Assembly: GCA_018806985.1 (NCBI GenBank)
Contig: JADANN010000033.1
Span: forward strand, 62,001 to 126,000
Origin: Angiostrongylus vasorum
Lineage: Eukaryota > Nematoda > Chromadorea > Rhabditida > Metastrongylidae
DNA: 64,000 bases
Direction of reading: 5' to 3'
In this document: positions 34,831 through 46,835 of the stretch, in pieces
Numbering within the stretch: position 1 is the first letter of the stretch
Layout of the letters: each line of letters begins with the position of its first letter
Position numbers and translations under genes: made by a program
The notes under the pieces: generated by a model
Databases searched by the model: none
The model's input: the letters and a program-made list of their open reading frames with translations, nothing else
Told to the model about the DNA's origin: nothing

Positions 34831-35219
34831 TGTGAAACCGACATGGAAGCATAACACAGTCGAGTTAGTGACGGCTGAGAGCATATAGGAAGGATGTAGG
34901 TGTGAGCGAGTCACCATTGATAGTGAATTTCTAGGTTCTGGTTCTACTTCACACTATTTCCGGTGTTATTCATCAACTGGACATCTATGACATAAGGAAG
35001 ACGATTTCTGAAAGCGCCGGGTCTGCTGCATTTCAAACGGAAGTGGAAGATGAGAATGTCATGAAACACATAGTAAACATTGAATGATATAATATGGAGC
35101 AAAGTCATTTGTTTAATTAATCGAAGTGCGGCTGAAATCATCTCATTAGAGCGGATGAAACGGATGAGAGCGAATTTTTTAGCTCATTCATCAAATGCCC
35201 AACGAATTAACGAACGAAT

Positions 35220-35385
35220 AAGGATAAAAAAATATAGCGTTCGGAGCTAATTAGTCCCTAAAGGATATACAATGATTTCAATTACGTAATGACTTTCAGT
35301 GGCTTACCGATGTATCAAGTCGGTGCTTTTATCCGTCCAGATAATTCTGGCACCGATTTGCCGACCCAGATGAGGGATTGGGTAG
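35220..35385 (-). mobile_element. SINE family A copy, 5'-truncated
   Basis: Tail AAAAAATATAGCGTTCGGAG and body CCAGATAATTCTGGCACCGA are recognisable. The tRNA-like head is missing. Confidence 0.55.
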
Positions 35386-35529
35386 AGCTCCAGACAAATC
35401 ACCTAAATCTATCTACGTGAGAAAGTAACGTAACTAAGGAGGACTAGTCTGTCTCTCAATAGCGTCAGTAGTGTAGAGCGAGTCGGCATGTCTCAAACCG
35501 AACTTCATTAAACCTCAACAAAAAAACCG

Positions 35530-37880
35530 AAACCTAAAACTGCTGGTAAAAAAACTGCCAACTAAACAAGAGCACCCTTGTCATCCGTGTAGAAAGAGCT
35601 CCTGCTACGAAACGTCGGCGGCGTAGGCTTTGTCGGCCACCTGTCCACTGTCCATCTAGTCGACTCCTACGAGATCCTCTTCTCGCATGGCCGTCCTCCG
35701 TCTTCAGCTGAAGAGCCATGAGAAGATCATAATCATCAGTGGCTACTTATTGATCGAGGCGGCCGATGACTACGAATCAGATAGGCTCTACTATCAGCCG
35801 GATGAAGTTACACACATGATGAAGCGTATTATAAACTTAAACTTATTGATGGGGATTCAAAGCCAGTATTGGAAAGGTCAACGAGAGCGAAAACAGGAGC
35901 GGAAAAATTTAGATGAGGAGAATGCAAACCTTCTTGTAGCACTCCTGTCTGCAGCACATCTGTTCCATGGAAACTTGTTTTTCCAGAAGAAAAAAAAGCA
36001 GCTGCTGGAAATGGAAGTCTTCTAATGGCAAGACTCATGCGAAGGTCGAACACACTGTAACAAACAGAAGACGGTGTCTACTTGATACATCGGTAGTCCC
36101 ATCATTCTGCATAACAAGTCTAGCTCTATACGACGAGAACATTGTGAACGAAATCCTATCTAAATGTGATAGCAGGCTAAGGAAGACTAGACCAAAGACG
36201 AAAAGCTGTTTGTCGAAAGACTGAAAAGTTGTACAGAAATTTGCTTCAGCTTCTCAAGCAAGAAGATCGGATGGCACCTCCATTATCACTAAGGAGTTGC
36301 TCGAAAAGAAAAGAAAACAATCTAACTCTACCTTTTCCATTCAAAAATCCTTGTCTAGGACCCTAAAGTCTCTGTTATAAAAATTCACTTCGGATCCTTT
36401 CGTTGGATAATCGAGTTGCGATAGAATGCATGAAAAGAAACACGGCTCTAGACCCTATGATATCACCATCGATCTCCATAGAGTTCGAAGTCACAATTTA
36501 CATGTACTTCGCCAACTATATGACAGCCTACGTTCAAAAAGAAGAAATCCTAGGTCAGTGGAGAATGTCGTGCGCGGCTATCCTGCCCAAGAAAGGTGAC
36601 CGAATGGATCTTCGTAACCATCACCCAATATGCTTGTTGAGTGTACTCTACTAGCTCCCTCACGAAGATTATCCTCTCGCGCATATCAAGGACATTGGAT
36701 GAGGCGCAACCAGTCGAGCAAGCAGGATTTCGAAAAGGATTTTGCTGCATGTACCCCATCAAAACTGTGTCAAGGATCATCGAAGTTTGTCGGGAATACC
36801 ACCTGCCTCTAATCCTAACCCTTGTCGACTGTGAAAAAGCGTTTGGTGGTGTCGAACAGAATACAATCCTATCAGCGCTCACCGACTAAGGAGTGTACCC
36901 GTCCTATAAGAACTCTGCATGACTTTTATTGGAACTGCACTACGAAAACACAGCTTTTCCATCAACCATTTACCACACTCGTTGGAAAAAGCGGGTCGAC
37001 AAGGCGACAGTATATCAACAAAGATGTTTAGTGCCGCATTGCAGTGGATAATGAAGTCACTCGATTGGGAAGAGAAAAACATGCATATTGATGGAGAATT
37101 CCGATGGAATTTCGTTTCGCCGACACATCGCCATCTTCTCAAGAAGTACTAATGAAGCAGAGACGATCATCAGTGAGCTCAACGAAGCGCGAAAGATAAA
37201 TCGGACCGTGCATAAATGGGAAGAAGACCTAGTTCACGAAAAACCCATTGTGCGAGGGCGAGTAGATTGAATTGGATGGTTGTCTGATTGCAGAGATGAG
37301 CACCTTGGACCACATTCGGACCCTTCAAAGAAGCCAGCGAGCAATGGAAGGACCCGAAAACCCGTGTTCACGTTTTTCGATTCAATGTTCCTCTCAGCGG
37401 TCTGTTGTGCTACAGATATGTAGGCTGATACTTCAACCATTTCAGTAAAACTGCGCTCTACTCACAGAGCGCTTTGACGATTTCTTCTGGAATATAACCG
37501 ACACACTCAATATCTAGCCGGATTGCGAAGCTCTGACCTTCGAAATCTGTCAGATCTTCGAGATCCAGGAGAATATACATCGATAGCGAAGCATGGATGG
37601 GCCCGTCACATAATGAGAAGAGCAGACGACAGACAGATAGGCGAAAAGAACTGTTGAGTGGACTCTACGAGGATGCAAACGTCCTCTAGGACAGTTACCT
37701 ACACGTTGGGCCGATATGTTCTCAACCAAAGGTAATCAGCTGTACTCGCAGTTGCAGTTATTTTACAGATCAAGGTATGAGATCCTCACTCGTCACCATG
37801 CTCGAATAAAACCACTACCATGGACGACTGTGAAGGAGGGAATGAACGGAAAGTGGGATAGGTCCACACAACTCATGAAG
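35530..37880 (+). pseudogene. Near full-length RTE retrotransposon pseudogene (subtype 1)
   Basis: An RTE ORF can be followed almost from end to end through many frameshifts. Endonuclease: STLVIRVE, LLLRNVGGVGFVGHLSTVHL, IIIISGYLL, LLSAAHLFHGN, then NRRRCLLDTSVVPSFC. Linker: a segment ending KELLEKKRK. Reverse transcriptase: DLRNHHPICLLSVLY, ISRTLDEAQPVEQAGFRKGF, VSRIIEVCREYHLPL, DCEKAFGGVEQN, ALQWIMKSLDWEE and a degraded FADD region near 37110. C-terminus: EWTLRGCKRPLGQLPTRWAD near 37655-37715. Stops throughout, so inactive. It differs from the subtype at 41815 both in linker and RT. Confidence 0.85.
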
Positions 37881-37884
37881 ACGG

Positions 37885-38874
37885 ACCGTCCAAGTATCTG
37901 TGGAAGAAAAAATCCGAAAAACGTTCTTCTCACGTTACAAGTTACAAAAAAAACAGAAGAAAAAAAGTTTACTAAGTCGTTTGAGGAACAGAGATACAAA
38001 TATAATTAGTGACGTTGTCGTGGTGCCGTCACATTAACACGCTCCCCTTGTTCACTTTCTCTAAGGCCAGCCAAAACCGTAAGAGCGACCAACGTGATGC
38101 TCGTAGCAATGAGTTCACTATTATCGTAGGAATATTGCTCTTTGGACTAAAAAAATTTATCAAACAGTGTAGAACTCATTTCGAAAAGAACGACTTCGAA
38201 AAACTCGCAATAAGTTTCTTAAAAGCCGGCTTTCAGGGAAAAAAAATTGTTGTGTTGCCTTGAAACAGATGAATTTCTAACAGCATGTTGTACAACATCG
38301 AAGAAAGGTTCATCGCTTGAATTAACCCCGCTTCTCTACCGTTTTCTCCAAGACTAGAAGGAAGCGGAGTTCTAAGGAAGACCAAGAAAATAAGATGTAT
38401 GGGATCGAAACGCAGTCTTCGGCTTTGATCCAGCGCTGAACGAACAGTGCTCTCCATCCAGACAGTCTCTGTGGGAGAAAAACAAAGGTAGACGGCTTTA
38501 TGCTTGAAAATAAGACGAATCCATAGTTTTTAGAGTAATGGATTTCTTACTCTTCAGGTAAAGTCTATTCACCGATCTTAATCAGCAGTGTAGTTATTAA
38601 ACGTAGCAGAAATGTCATTAAATGCTGTACTATGCTATGCACAGAAGATTTAAATGTGGCTGTTGTTCTTGTAATTGCAAAGCAATTAAATGACTTCATG
38701 GAAAGCTGTAAGGTTTTTTTGTGTGGTTTTCGTCAAATTAACAAAGTTCTATGATCGGTCTAAGTAATAAATCTGTTTTCTTGAGTGAAAAGCACAAAAT
38801 GGTTTGCTCTAGCATGTAACTGGAACGAATGGAGATGTTAGTGGAGCTCGACCAATGGAATGACGTGTGATATC
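37885..38874. other. Stretch without a recognised gene
   Basis: AT-rich with short frames on both strands; no domain or window repeat recognised. Confidence 0.35.
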
Positions 38875-39075
38875 ACAACGTCTTAAGTTTTATTTGCTGC
38901 CTATTCCTTTGTTATGGCAGAACGCTATGTGAAGTACTATCACAACGATTCTGAGATATGAGCGAAACTCAGAACTTGTGCAGGGGTTTGGAACCTGTGA
39001 TTATCCCTACCGTGGTCTAACGTGCTGTCCGTCGCTCCGATCAATCCCCTTGATGTGACTTTCTCTATCATGTTT
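38875..39075 (-). mobile_element. SINE family D copy, diverged
   Basis: TTATTTGCTGCCTATTCC tail, CGATTCTGAGATATGAGCG and CCTACCGTGGTCTAACGTGC follow family D in reverse complement. Confidence 0.55.
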
Positions 39076-39104
39076 TTACGTTTTTTACGTTACTTCATTT
39101 GACG

Positions 39105-39290
39105 GATAACTGCTGAAAGCACCAACAAAGTGGAAATGTTGCTGAAAATAGGGCAACGCAAGAACCTCGGCTGATGTGATGGAGAGCACACGAGCCCTCG
39201 GTGGGAGTAATCTCGGGTTCGGAGCCCAACTGAGGTTCCGACTTTTTTCTTGTATCTCAGGGTTCTTTTGATATGTGACTCCACTTTCTT
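39105..39290 (+). mobile_element. tRNA-like repeat (unassigned SINE)
   Basis: TGATGTGATGGAGAGCACAC (A-box-like) and ATCTCGGGTTCGGAGCCC (B box) are ~30 nt apart, followed by TGAGGTTCCGAC and a T-rich run. It does not fold as a tRNA gene by eye. Confidence 0.4.
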
Positions 39291-41104
39291 TTATAATAAA
39301 AAACATTTAGCATTGCTAATTTCTACGACAGCCATCTGAGACGAGTTTAAGAAAAATGTACAAAGCAGAGAAATTGAGGACGAAGTGAAAAAAGCGCAGT
39401 TTTTAGGGAATTTCTAGTTCGAACACTTAACGAGATCGAAAGGCTGCACACTGCCATTTCTAGAAACGCAAAACAAAGGAAATTCTCACTTTAATGAAAT
39501 GAGTATATGAGCCTGAAATGCAAATGCATCTACAAAAAAATCAGGCTTTATGAAGCCGTTAAGAGGTAGCTGATTGGTACTTTTTTTAGTTGATGTCGCC
39601 CATTGCCTAGTGAAAATGAAATGAGCAATGAACGGACACGCCATTCCTGAGGACAGGCTAGGGCTAAATTCTTCACGGATCAAGGTTTGGACGACGAAAA
39701 ACTGAAAATATTCTGGTAAAACAGCTGAAAAAAAAACTGAAAAACTAGCTGAGAGAAAGGCAAACCAAGGGCTCCAGCGGGGTAGTACACACATGAACAC
39801 TCAGAAAGGGTAATCTTGAATTCGAATCTGGCCTGTGGTGTGAAGCAAACATCTCAGTATCACTATGGTTGAAAACATTCTATTCGTGACGCGCACCTTA
39901 TGTAAGCCGATTACAATTTCCTCAACTTTGTACTAAAAGATGACGATTTGTCAATTGTACTGCCGTAGTTAATCGAATAGCTCACCAGTGAACTCTACAT
40001 ATTTTCTCGTTGCTCACAATATAAATTAGATGGCATGAGAAATATCATGCTTTTGGTATGATTTCCTTTTCATCATAGACATAGGTGGGTTTCCAAGCTT
40101 TTTCGAGGAGCACATTTATTCCTAGTTTGGCACCCTAATGGAAATACTGAGCTTTTTAACGTTTTATGAAGGACTCATCTCTTCCTTAAGTTTCTTTATA
40201 AAAGACTCATCTCTGCTGTACATCGTAGACAAATCATTTGAGCACATCTCTCCCAAGACACGATAGATATCTGCGTGGTTAGCCTTCTCCGAATAGCACA
40301 AACAGTATCTCAGAGTTGTTACGGTGTGCTTTTATGTTCTTGATGAGAGGACAGTCTTGGCCGATCTATGGCAAACCTTCACTCTTAGCCGGGCTTAACG
40401 TTGGAAAACTTGGATGTTCCACTGGAAGACGAGCATCTGCCTTTTATGGTAGTTCGGCAATCAGGTACAGGGCGCAAGCCGTAAATCACATTAGGTATAT
40501 CTGTAGCCACTTCATTGCCAAAAGCTACGTTAATTCACTGCCAGGAATGACAAACTCAAAATCTGTTCTTTTTTTTTGAGTTTTTCCTTCCATTTTAATG
40601 CAACAAATTTCCTAATACTCACCTAGTAAAAGCCTCATTCCGAATTGATGTGAGCAGGTTCATTGCCTTCCAAGGGCTTTAGGAGTTAACTATAGGTTCT
40701 CATCAATAAACCCATATTCTGTCCAAAAGTTTTAAGCTTTCAATGCGACATTCAAGGAAAATCGGACAAGTAGGACAATAGAGGAGAACTGTGTTTGAAA
40801 TCCAAAGCTACTCGGTGTCATCACGAGAACAAAATCAACGATAACAACTGTGCGCAAAAACCTAGTTATTCCGTTAAATGGTGAGGATGTTGCTTTTTTA
40901 TTAAAAAAGTGAGTCACTACGCTTTTGATCCTTCAAACAGTTCTTTTGAAATGTTGATATCATTTGCCGTTCTTTTTTGATAGCTGAAGAGAATAGAACA
41001 GACTTCAACATCATCATTGCTCGATCGGTCCTTGCTATTAAATTAAATTCCTTAAATGAATTCTTTTCTATTCGTATATCACGTGCATAGCGCAATGCTT
41101 AGAA
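39291..41104. other. Stretch without a recognised gene
   Basis: A possible family D fragment (GAATTCGAATCTGGCCTG, ATCTCAGTATCACTATGG) lies near 39800-39880. Otherwise only short frames without family resemblance, including an 87-codon + frame at 40316-40579. Confidence 0.35.
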
Positions 41105-41345
41105 ATGCTGTGCAACATTACAGAATAGCTAGTTGGGTCTAAACCCACGCTCCAGGGTAGCCAACCGCGGCTCCTCTTCTCTCTGGAGTTAGCAAATTGC
41201 TACCAGACTTGTCTAAAGGCGAAAAACGCTAATTTAATATGATACATTCTGCGGGCAACTGCGATTCACTTTTAAGCATAATATACATTGAATCATCCAA
41301 CCTCTATGATGCCATGAATATTGTCGAATGCATGATGCACCCCCC
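41105..41345 (+). mobile_element. SINE family A copy, diverged
   Basis: GTTGGGTCTAAACCCACGCT at the B-box position, TAGCAAATTGCTACCAGACT body, and ATTGTCGAATGCATGATGCA tail. Confidence 0.55.
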
Positions 41346-41814
41346 AAAAAGAATTGGTCGATAATGAGCGATTGCATCTAGTTCGCCTTCACATATTGTT
41401 GGAGCCGCAGCAGTTCTTTCACTCGGTTTATTATCCCGTGTCTGTTACTCACTAAATTTTTTGGATTTGAGTGTGGATCTGAGTGTCACTTGAGGGATTT
41501 TTTGCCTTTGCGAGTGTCTTTAGGTGCTTAAGAAAGACTGAAATAGACATTTCTTCGAATCGTAGAAGGGTCGTGACAGAGTGTAACTCGGGCCGTATTA
41601 AAGACACTCACCTGATTTTGTGGGTCGAGGTGGGCTTTTTCCAAAAAGCTTATTGCTATTTTACCCATTCTGGGAAAAACAGACTCTTGCTTCGTTCATT
41701 TAACTAAAATAATATTACGCCTTTTACGGAGAACATTCCTCGTGAGAAGTCTTCTATCCTTTGCTCTACCCCGTCTCTCATATTGATCACGGATTTCTTT
41801 TTAGTACTATTTAC

Positions 41815-43832
41815 TCTCCACGAGTCTCCTCAAATGAGGAAATCCGATAGCCGGTTAGTCGCGAGGCTACGTGGCGCGTCCCCAGGTGGCGGATAGGGGG
41901 GTTAATCGCGGACCAAAAGCGACCTTTGCTTCCCTGAGACGCAAGTGGATCCAGGGGATGGACTCCCTGTTTTCTGCTGCGTCGATTTGGCACATTCTGT
42001 ATTTACGAGGCGTATTCATGCACGCGTGTGTGAGCGCGTTCTAGTTTAATGCAGATTGTATTCTACGAGTCAATTCGGCCGAAAGTCTGCAATCAAGTGA
42101 CAGGGAAGTATATGTGAGGCGATTAGGAGTCGCCTCCAACAAATAAACTCCTTGCCCACTCTGGGAGAGCCTGGCAAACTACTCGTGAGTATATTCACCC
42201 ACGTCCAGAGTCCAGCAAGCTATACGTGGGTATCAAAAAGCTAAAAACAGTAAAAGAAACAGGCCTCATTCCCCTGACCACGAAAGAGCCCCCCAATTCG
42301 GCAGCGTTGGATAGGACGAGGACAGAGAGGCTGCTAAAATCTCAGGGACAGTGGAAGCTGCCTGGATTGCAAAGAACTAAGGTGACGATCTGTACCTACA
42401 ATGCACGTACACTTGCATCCGAGTCCTTGATAGAAGACTTGCTCATGCAAGCAAGAAGGATAAGGGACGACGTCATCGGCCTGGCCGAGACGAGACGACG
42501 CTACCCATTCAACGCTGTCTATGATACCGGAGAAGAACTGTTCCTGGGAACATGCGACAGTAGAGGAGTCGACGGCGTCGGCTTTCTCGTCAACACGAGT
42601 TTCTCCATGAACATTGATTCATTCGAACAATTAACAACACGAATCGGACGTTTTACGACTAAAAAGATGTGGATCAAAACCGGCGTTGACAATCTTCGCC
42701 GTTTACGCACCGACATCAACTATGACGAAGAAGTCGAAGCGTTCTATATGGACTCGGAGAAGTCAACAGAGAACACCACACATTCTTCAAGGTCATCATT
42801 GGAGATTTCAACGCCAAGATTCGACCAAGAAGAACATCTGAAGTGCGTCACATTGGGACCCACGGATTAGAATGGAACGAACAGGTTGAGCGGCAGTTTA
42901 TCATGACGACCAAGACCATGCATGGTAACTCGCAATTCCAAAAGCCCCATCCTCAACGCTGGACGTCGGAGTCTCCCAATGGAGAGTACCACAGCGATAT
43001 AGACCACATCATAGTAAACAGGAGATTTCGCATAACCGATGTCGCTGTTGTCCCAAAATTCTACACGGGATCCGACCATCGCTTCCCTCGTGCAAGATTT
43101 AATTTCTCGTGGAAAGGAGAAAAAGCCGCTAAATTCAAAAAGCCGAAGTCCCAGAACCACCACAAACTGGGACTTATTCAATTCATTAGTCGGCTATTGG
43201 GAAGATGCCGTTGTCGATAATATCGACGAGGAATACGATCGGCTCATTCAACATCTTCATGTTAGCGCTATGAAAGTCATCAATAGACGTCTGTCTCCAG
43301 AAACCCTCGAGCTGATACGCCAGCGTGGAATCGCACGGGCTGCAGGCAACCGTGAACTAACGTCCGAACATGCAAAAATAATGCAGACAGGCGAAAAAAA
43401 GATCTTAAAAAAGGAGCAGCAGTAATGGTCGAAGCTGCAGATGCTCGGAAAAGCATTCGCAGCTTCACCAGTTACAAGACCAAGTTGATTGCATTCCGAC
43501 GCCCAGACGGAACAGTTACAGCGTCCAGAAAGGCAATGGAGAAAATCATTCACGAATACTACTCAAATTTCCTCGATAGCCACGGCCCACCTTCCGTCAT
43601 ATAAAATAAAGAAGGATGGATATGTTGTACCACCAATTCTCCCTTCCGAAATCCGACATGCCATTTCGTCGGTGAAAAATCGAACAGCTGCAGGTCCGGA
43701 CAGGATTAGATCAGAACACCTGATGAACCTTCCGCCATTCCTCGTAAACACACTGGCCCGCCTCTTCACACGTTACCTCTCTGAATGCAAAGTCCCTACT
43801 CAGTGGAAGACAAGCAAGACCGTGTTATTCGA
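41815..43832 (+). pseudogene. 3'-truncated RTE retrotransposon pseudogene (subtype 2)
   Basis: A 5' leader (41815-42225) precedes an APE-type endonuclease: [74 protein letters not shown]. Then a frame change near 42665, IIGDFNAKIRPRR, DIDHIIVNRRF and a SDHR box (GSDHRFPRARF). The linker holds RRLSPETLELIRQRG. The RT begins with VVPPILPSEIRHAISSVKNR, TAAGPDRIRSEHLMNLPP and LARLFTRYLSECKVPTQWKT, then stops abruptly after TSKTVL at ~43832, with unrelated sequence beyond. The catalytic RT half is absent. The 33988-34535 fragment has the C-terminus expected for this subtype. Confidence 0.87.
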
Positions 43833-44939
43833 TCTGTGCCGAATAGAAGTGTAGCAGCAGTTGTCGAGGATGCTGTTGACACACCTTCGTAGGAGGACGG
43901 AAAGGTGGTCTATGGATTGAATCCAAGCTAGAGCAACATTGTTATCAGCCCAAAGAACTTTTCTGGAAATGCTTTTAGTCGATTAGCGATATATGTGAAG
44001 AGCTTTGAACAAATCCTTAAACCATGTATTTCCAGTCGTGTGATAACAGCTTTGTGACGAAATGGCGTAACCCTAGATTGACACATGATAAGACACGCCA
44101 TGGGAGTGTCACTGTATCATCGTTGGAGTATGTGAGCTACAGCATGTTAAGTGGAAGAAGAGGTATCAGTGACGGCTTGTAGGACGCATTCGCATGATAA
44201 TGTGTGATCGCTAGAAAATGTCAGTCGAGGAATAGCCAAGGCAGAACATGAAGAGATCAGATGTTGCTACTGAGAATACTTATTTGGAGGTAAGATATCA
44301 TCGCAGATAAGTGGAATGAATCTTCCAGAGTCGTTGAAGGAAAATTTCGCCAAGAAGGATGACTAAGGAAAATAATCCGAGAAAATCAAATGCAATAGCA
44401 ACATGACTGAGCACACTTTCTTTATGTCCAGCCACACTAGGCAGGCTAGCATCGGAGAGGCAGAAGAACTGTTATAATGTCTATCGTGGTGTTCTATTCA
44501 ATACCAAGGAATTTTTGAATGGTAGATACAGGATTTCCTTCTTGCGCATTAAAGAAGTTGTTGAGGATGGAGGAATTGCTAGCGTACGCATTTTAGTTCA
44601 TACCAGCCTCTTGAAAAGGTTGTCTAGATCCATTACAGTGCACGGTGTCGCTATCAACGATGTCGACTCCAAAGGAAATCTTATCCGCGTCCTTGCTGTG
44701 GTGTATATCACAAGGAAATAGAGTATTAGCCTAGGTGAAGTGATGTTATGTTGTAGGCAGCTAGAAGAAAAAGAGAACTGACTAATCCGAATAGCTCGCC
44801 TGTGAAACGATAAGGAATAATATTGTCTATTGCGGGATCTGTGTAAAGCACAAAGGCTTGAAAAAGGCAAGCTCCGTGCCATTGGGTAAATTGGACACAC
44901 TATCTTTAAAAGATTTTTTGACTACGCACTCTACTACGC
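43833..44939. other. Stretch without a recognised gene
   Basis: A 68-codon + frame (44515-44721) with protein-like composition (RIKEVVEDGGIASVRI) lies here, but I recognise no family. Possibly more of the element whose fragment follows on minus. Confidence 0.3.
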
Positions 44940-44959
44940 ACTTTGGTGACAGTGAATCG

Positions 44960-45230
44960 TGTTATGCTGAAGTGTTAAGCTTGGTAATGAGAATCGATGT
45001 CCCGGGAAAAGTCTTTACATGAGGTGTACAACCAGTAACGATGTCTCCTATCGGCGTGTGAAATAAACGGCATCCATAAAGAAGTTTCTTATAATGGGAA
45101 TTATCCGATAGGACGATGTCCCAGAAATAATCAATTCCAGTGACGAATCCGGGCTCGGTCGCAGTTGGCACAATATATGTATGGTTGCTGCTTGCTTGCA
45201 TCAGCATTTGTGATAGTATGCCCTTCAATT
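44960..45230 (-). pseudogene. BEL/Pao LTR-retrotransposon fragment (aspartic-peptidase region)
   Basis: Minus frame contains GIDYFWDIVLSD followed by YKKLLYGCRLFHTPIGDIVT. This resembles the G-x-DYFW...LPSGY-x-L...S-x-IG-x-I-x-G segment of Pao-type polyproteins downstream of the peptidase core. No integrase, RT or LTR was found nearby, so this is an isolated remnant. Confidence 0.6.
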
Positions 45231-45567
45231 TTGAGACTAATCATAGTGAGAGTTATTTCCCACCGTCCTCTATATGAATGCCTATCCGATGACTGTTACA
45301 GTGAATGTTCATAGATTCCTCAGGTGCAGAGGTTAGTCGGTCATAAGCCATAAGTACATTCAAGACCATAGCGCCATCAGTCGACGTGATTTCGTCGATT
45401 GTATTTTTGCGTATTCAATTCTTTGATAAGATGGATTTGTAGGCAATATTCCTTTCGGGTAATCGACGTAGAAGAACGAGGATTTACCAATGACTTCTCA
45501 CCCGATTCTCCACGAAGGCGTTCAAAATATAACGAAGAGCGCTACTTCTTTTAACGAACGCTACATA

Positions 45568-46825
45568 GTTCCCAGGATCGATTTTCTATTAACCTCGGCA
45601 TTGGAATATGAATGCGTCGTTTTCTTGTTCGGCAATCGCGAGGTTGTTATACAGCATACATTTACTTCCATAGAAAAACACAGCACAGTACAACAGTAGC
45701 TGACGTTTCGGCAGTATCGTCTTCTTCAGAGCCCGGAAGGGTATACTGATATACAATTTACTAGGCCAAACGCTTCAATAACACAAAAGGACGAAAAACT
45801 CCATGGTAATTACATGATCAACAGCTTCTCGAAACACTTACCGCTTTTTTTCGTGACTTCCAATGAGGAAGATTAGAACAGTTGATTATGGTCACATAAG
45901 GTTGATGACTGCACCATCCCACATCAGAAATTGATGCGAACATACGGGGTCAGGTCGCGTATGACCTCTGGGCATTCCTCCCAGCTATTCATTGTAGGTT
46001 TCTTGGCATTTATCCCAAAAAGCCTCAAGAAGTTTTCGCGCTGGTGTTTTAGTCTCCTGTGCAAGGATATTGAGTTTTACTTCAAAATCGTCTCCGCTAT
46101 GCTTTGTATCCTATGAGTGCCTAGTGGGGTACTTTGTCTTAGTTTTCGTTCGCCATCTAGGTGTTCTTTTATACGGATACACAAAGGTCTGCCCGTTTCG
46201 CCAATATATTCATCTCCGCAAGTTTACAAGAGATCGGGCTATATTGTACCTGAACTCATGCAGTCACCGTCCCTGCCGTAAGGGCAAGTTACACAATTTG
46301 TTGTTTCACATGGACGGTCGTACAGGCGGTTACGAAGTAACTGACGACGTAGAGGATCCGGTCGTATTTCAACTATCGCTACCGATTCCTCTAGACCTGC
46401 CCTTCTTAAGCATCGTTCTATAGCTACGCTTACTTCATTGCTAATGAAGGGCAACATAAATGGCACTTTCTTTTGGCCAAGTGTTTCGTTTAGGCGCGTC
46501 GCTCTCCTTCTAAACTTGTCTCGTGGGGTTACTATTTCGTAGCCATTGGAGATGGCTATTTGCCGAGCCAAATCGCGCGATTCTTGCTTTAGTTCCCTGG
46601 TTGCGCACATAGAGGTGACTGTTCGAAACATGTTTATCACAAACGCCCTCTTTGTGGGTGAAGAGTGGGAGGGGAGGAAATGATCCAGGATGTTTTTTAT
46701 TACTTGGTTTTCGGTACCACACTGTGATGTAACCGCTACTTAATAAGTTGATTTGAACGTTAAGAAATGGAAGCCAGGTCTCTTTCGGTTCCTCTCGGGT
46801 GAATGGTTTCTCTTGTTGAACATGA
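45568..46825 (-). pseudogene. Penelope-like element, minus arm of a fold-back: RT C-terminus and GIY-YIG endonuclease
   Basis: Minus strand reads FTREEPKETWLPFLNVQINL, WYRKPSNKKHPGSF, a thumb/linker with ISNGYEIVTPRDKFRRRATR, a cysteine motif CETTNCVTCPYGRDGDC, then the GIY-YIG endonuclease. The catalytic Arg context CIRIKEH is kept in this arm. It ends LEAFWINAKK...EECPEV, followed by a ~350-bp 3' region to GTTCCCAGG at 45568. Frames are interrupted. The arm mirrors the + arm that starts about 11 bp away. PLEs are retroelements that combine a telomerase-like RT with this nuclease. Confidence 0.85.
45705..45729 (-). other. Hammerhead-ribozyme-like motif in PLE 3' region
   Basis: Minus strand has CTGAAGA (45729-45723), a short spacer, then GAAAC (45709-45705), the two conserved core boxes of hammerhead ribozymes. 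Hammerhead motifs are known in PLEs. Helix II pairing is imperfect here, so activity is doubtful. Confidence 0.3.
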
Positions 46826-46835
46826 AGGAGGAATA

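Noticed and set aside
39486..39800. 104-codon hydrophobic minus frame
   Set aside because: Phe/Ser-rich composition of AT-rich DNA read in one frame; no family resemblance or gene context.
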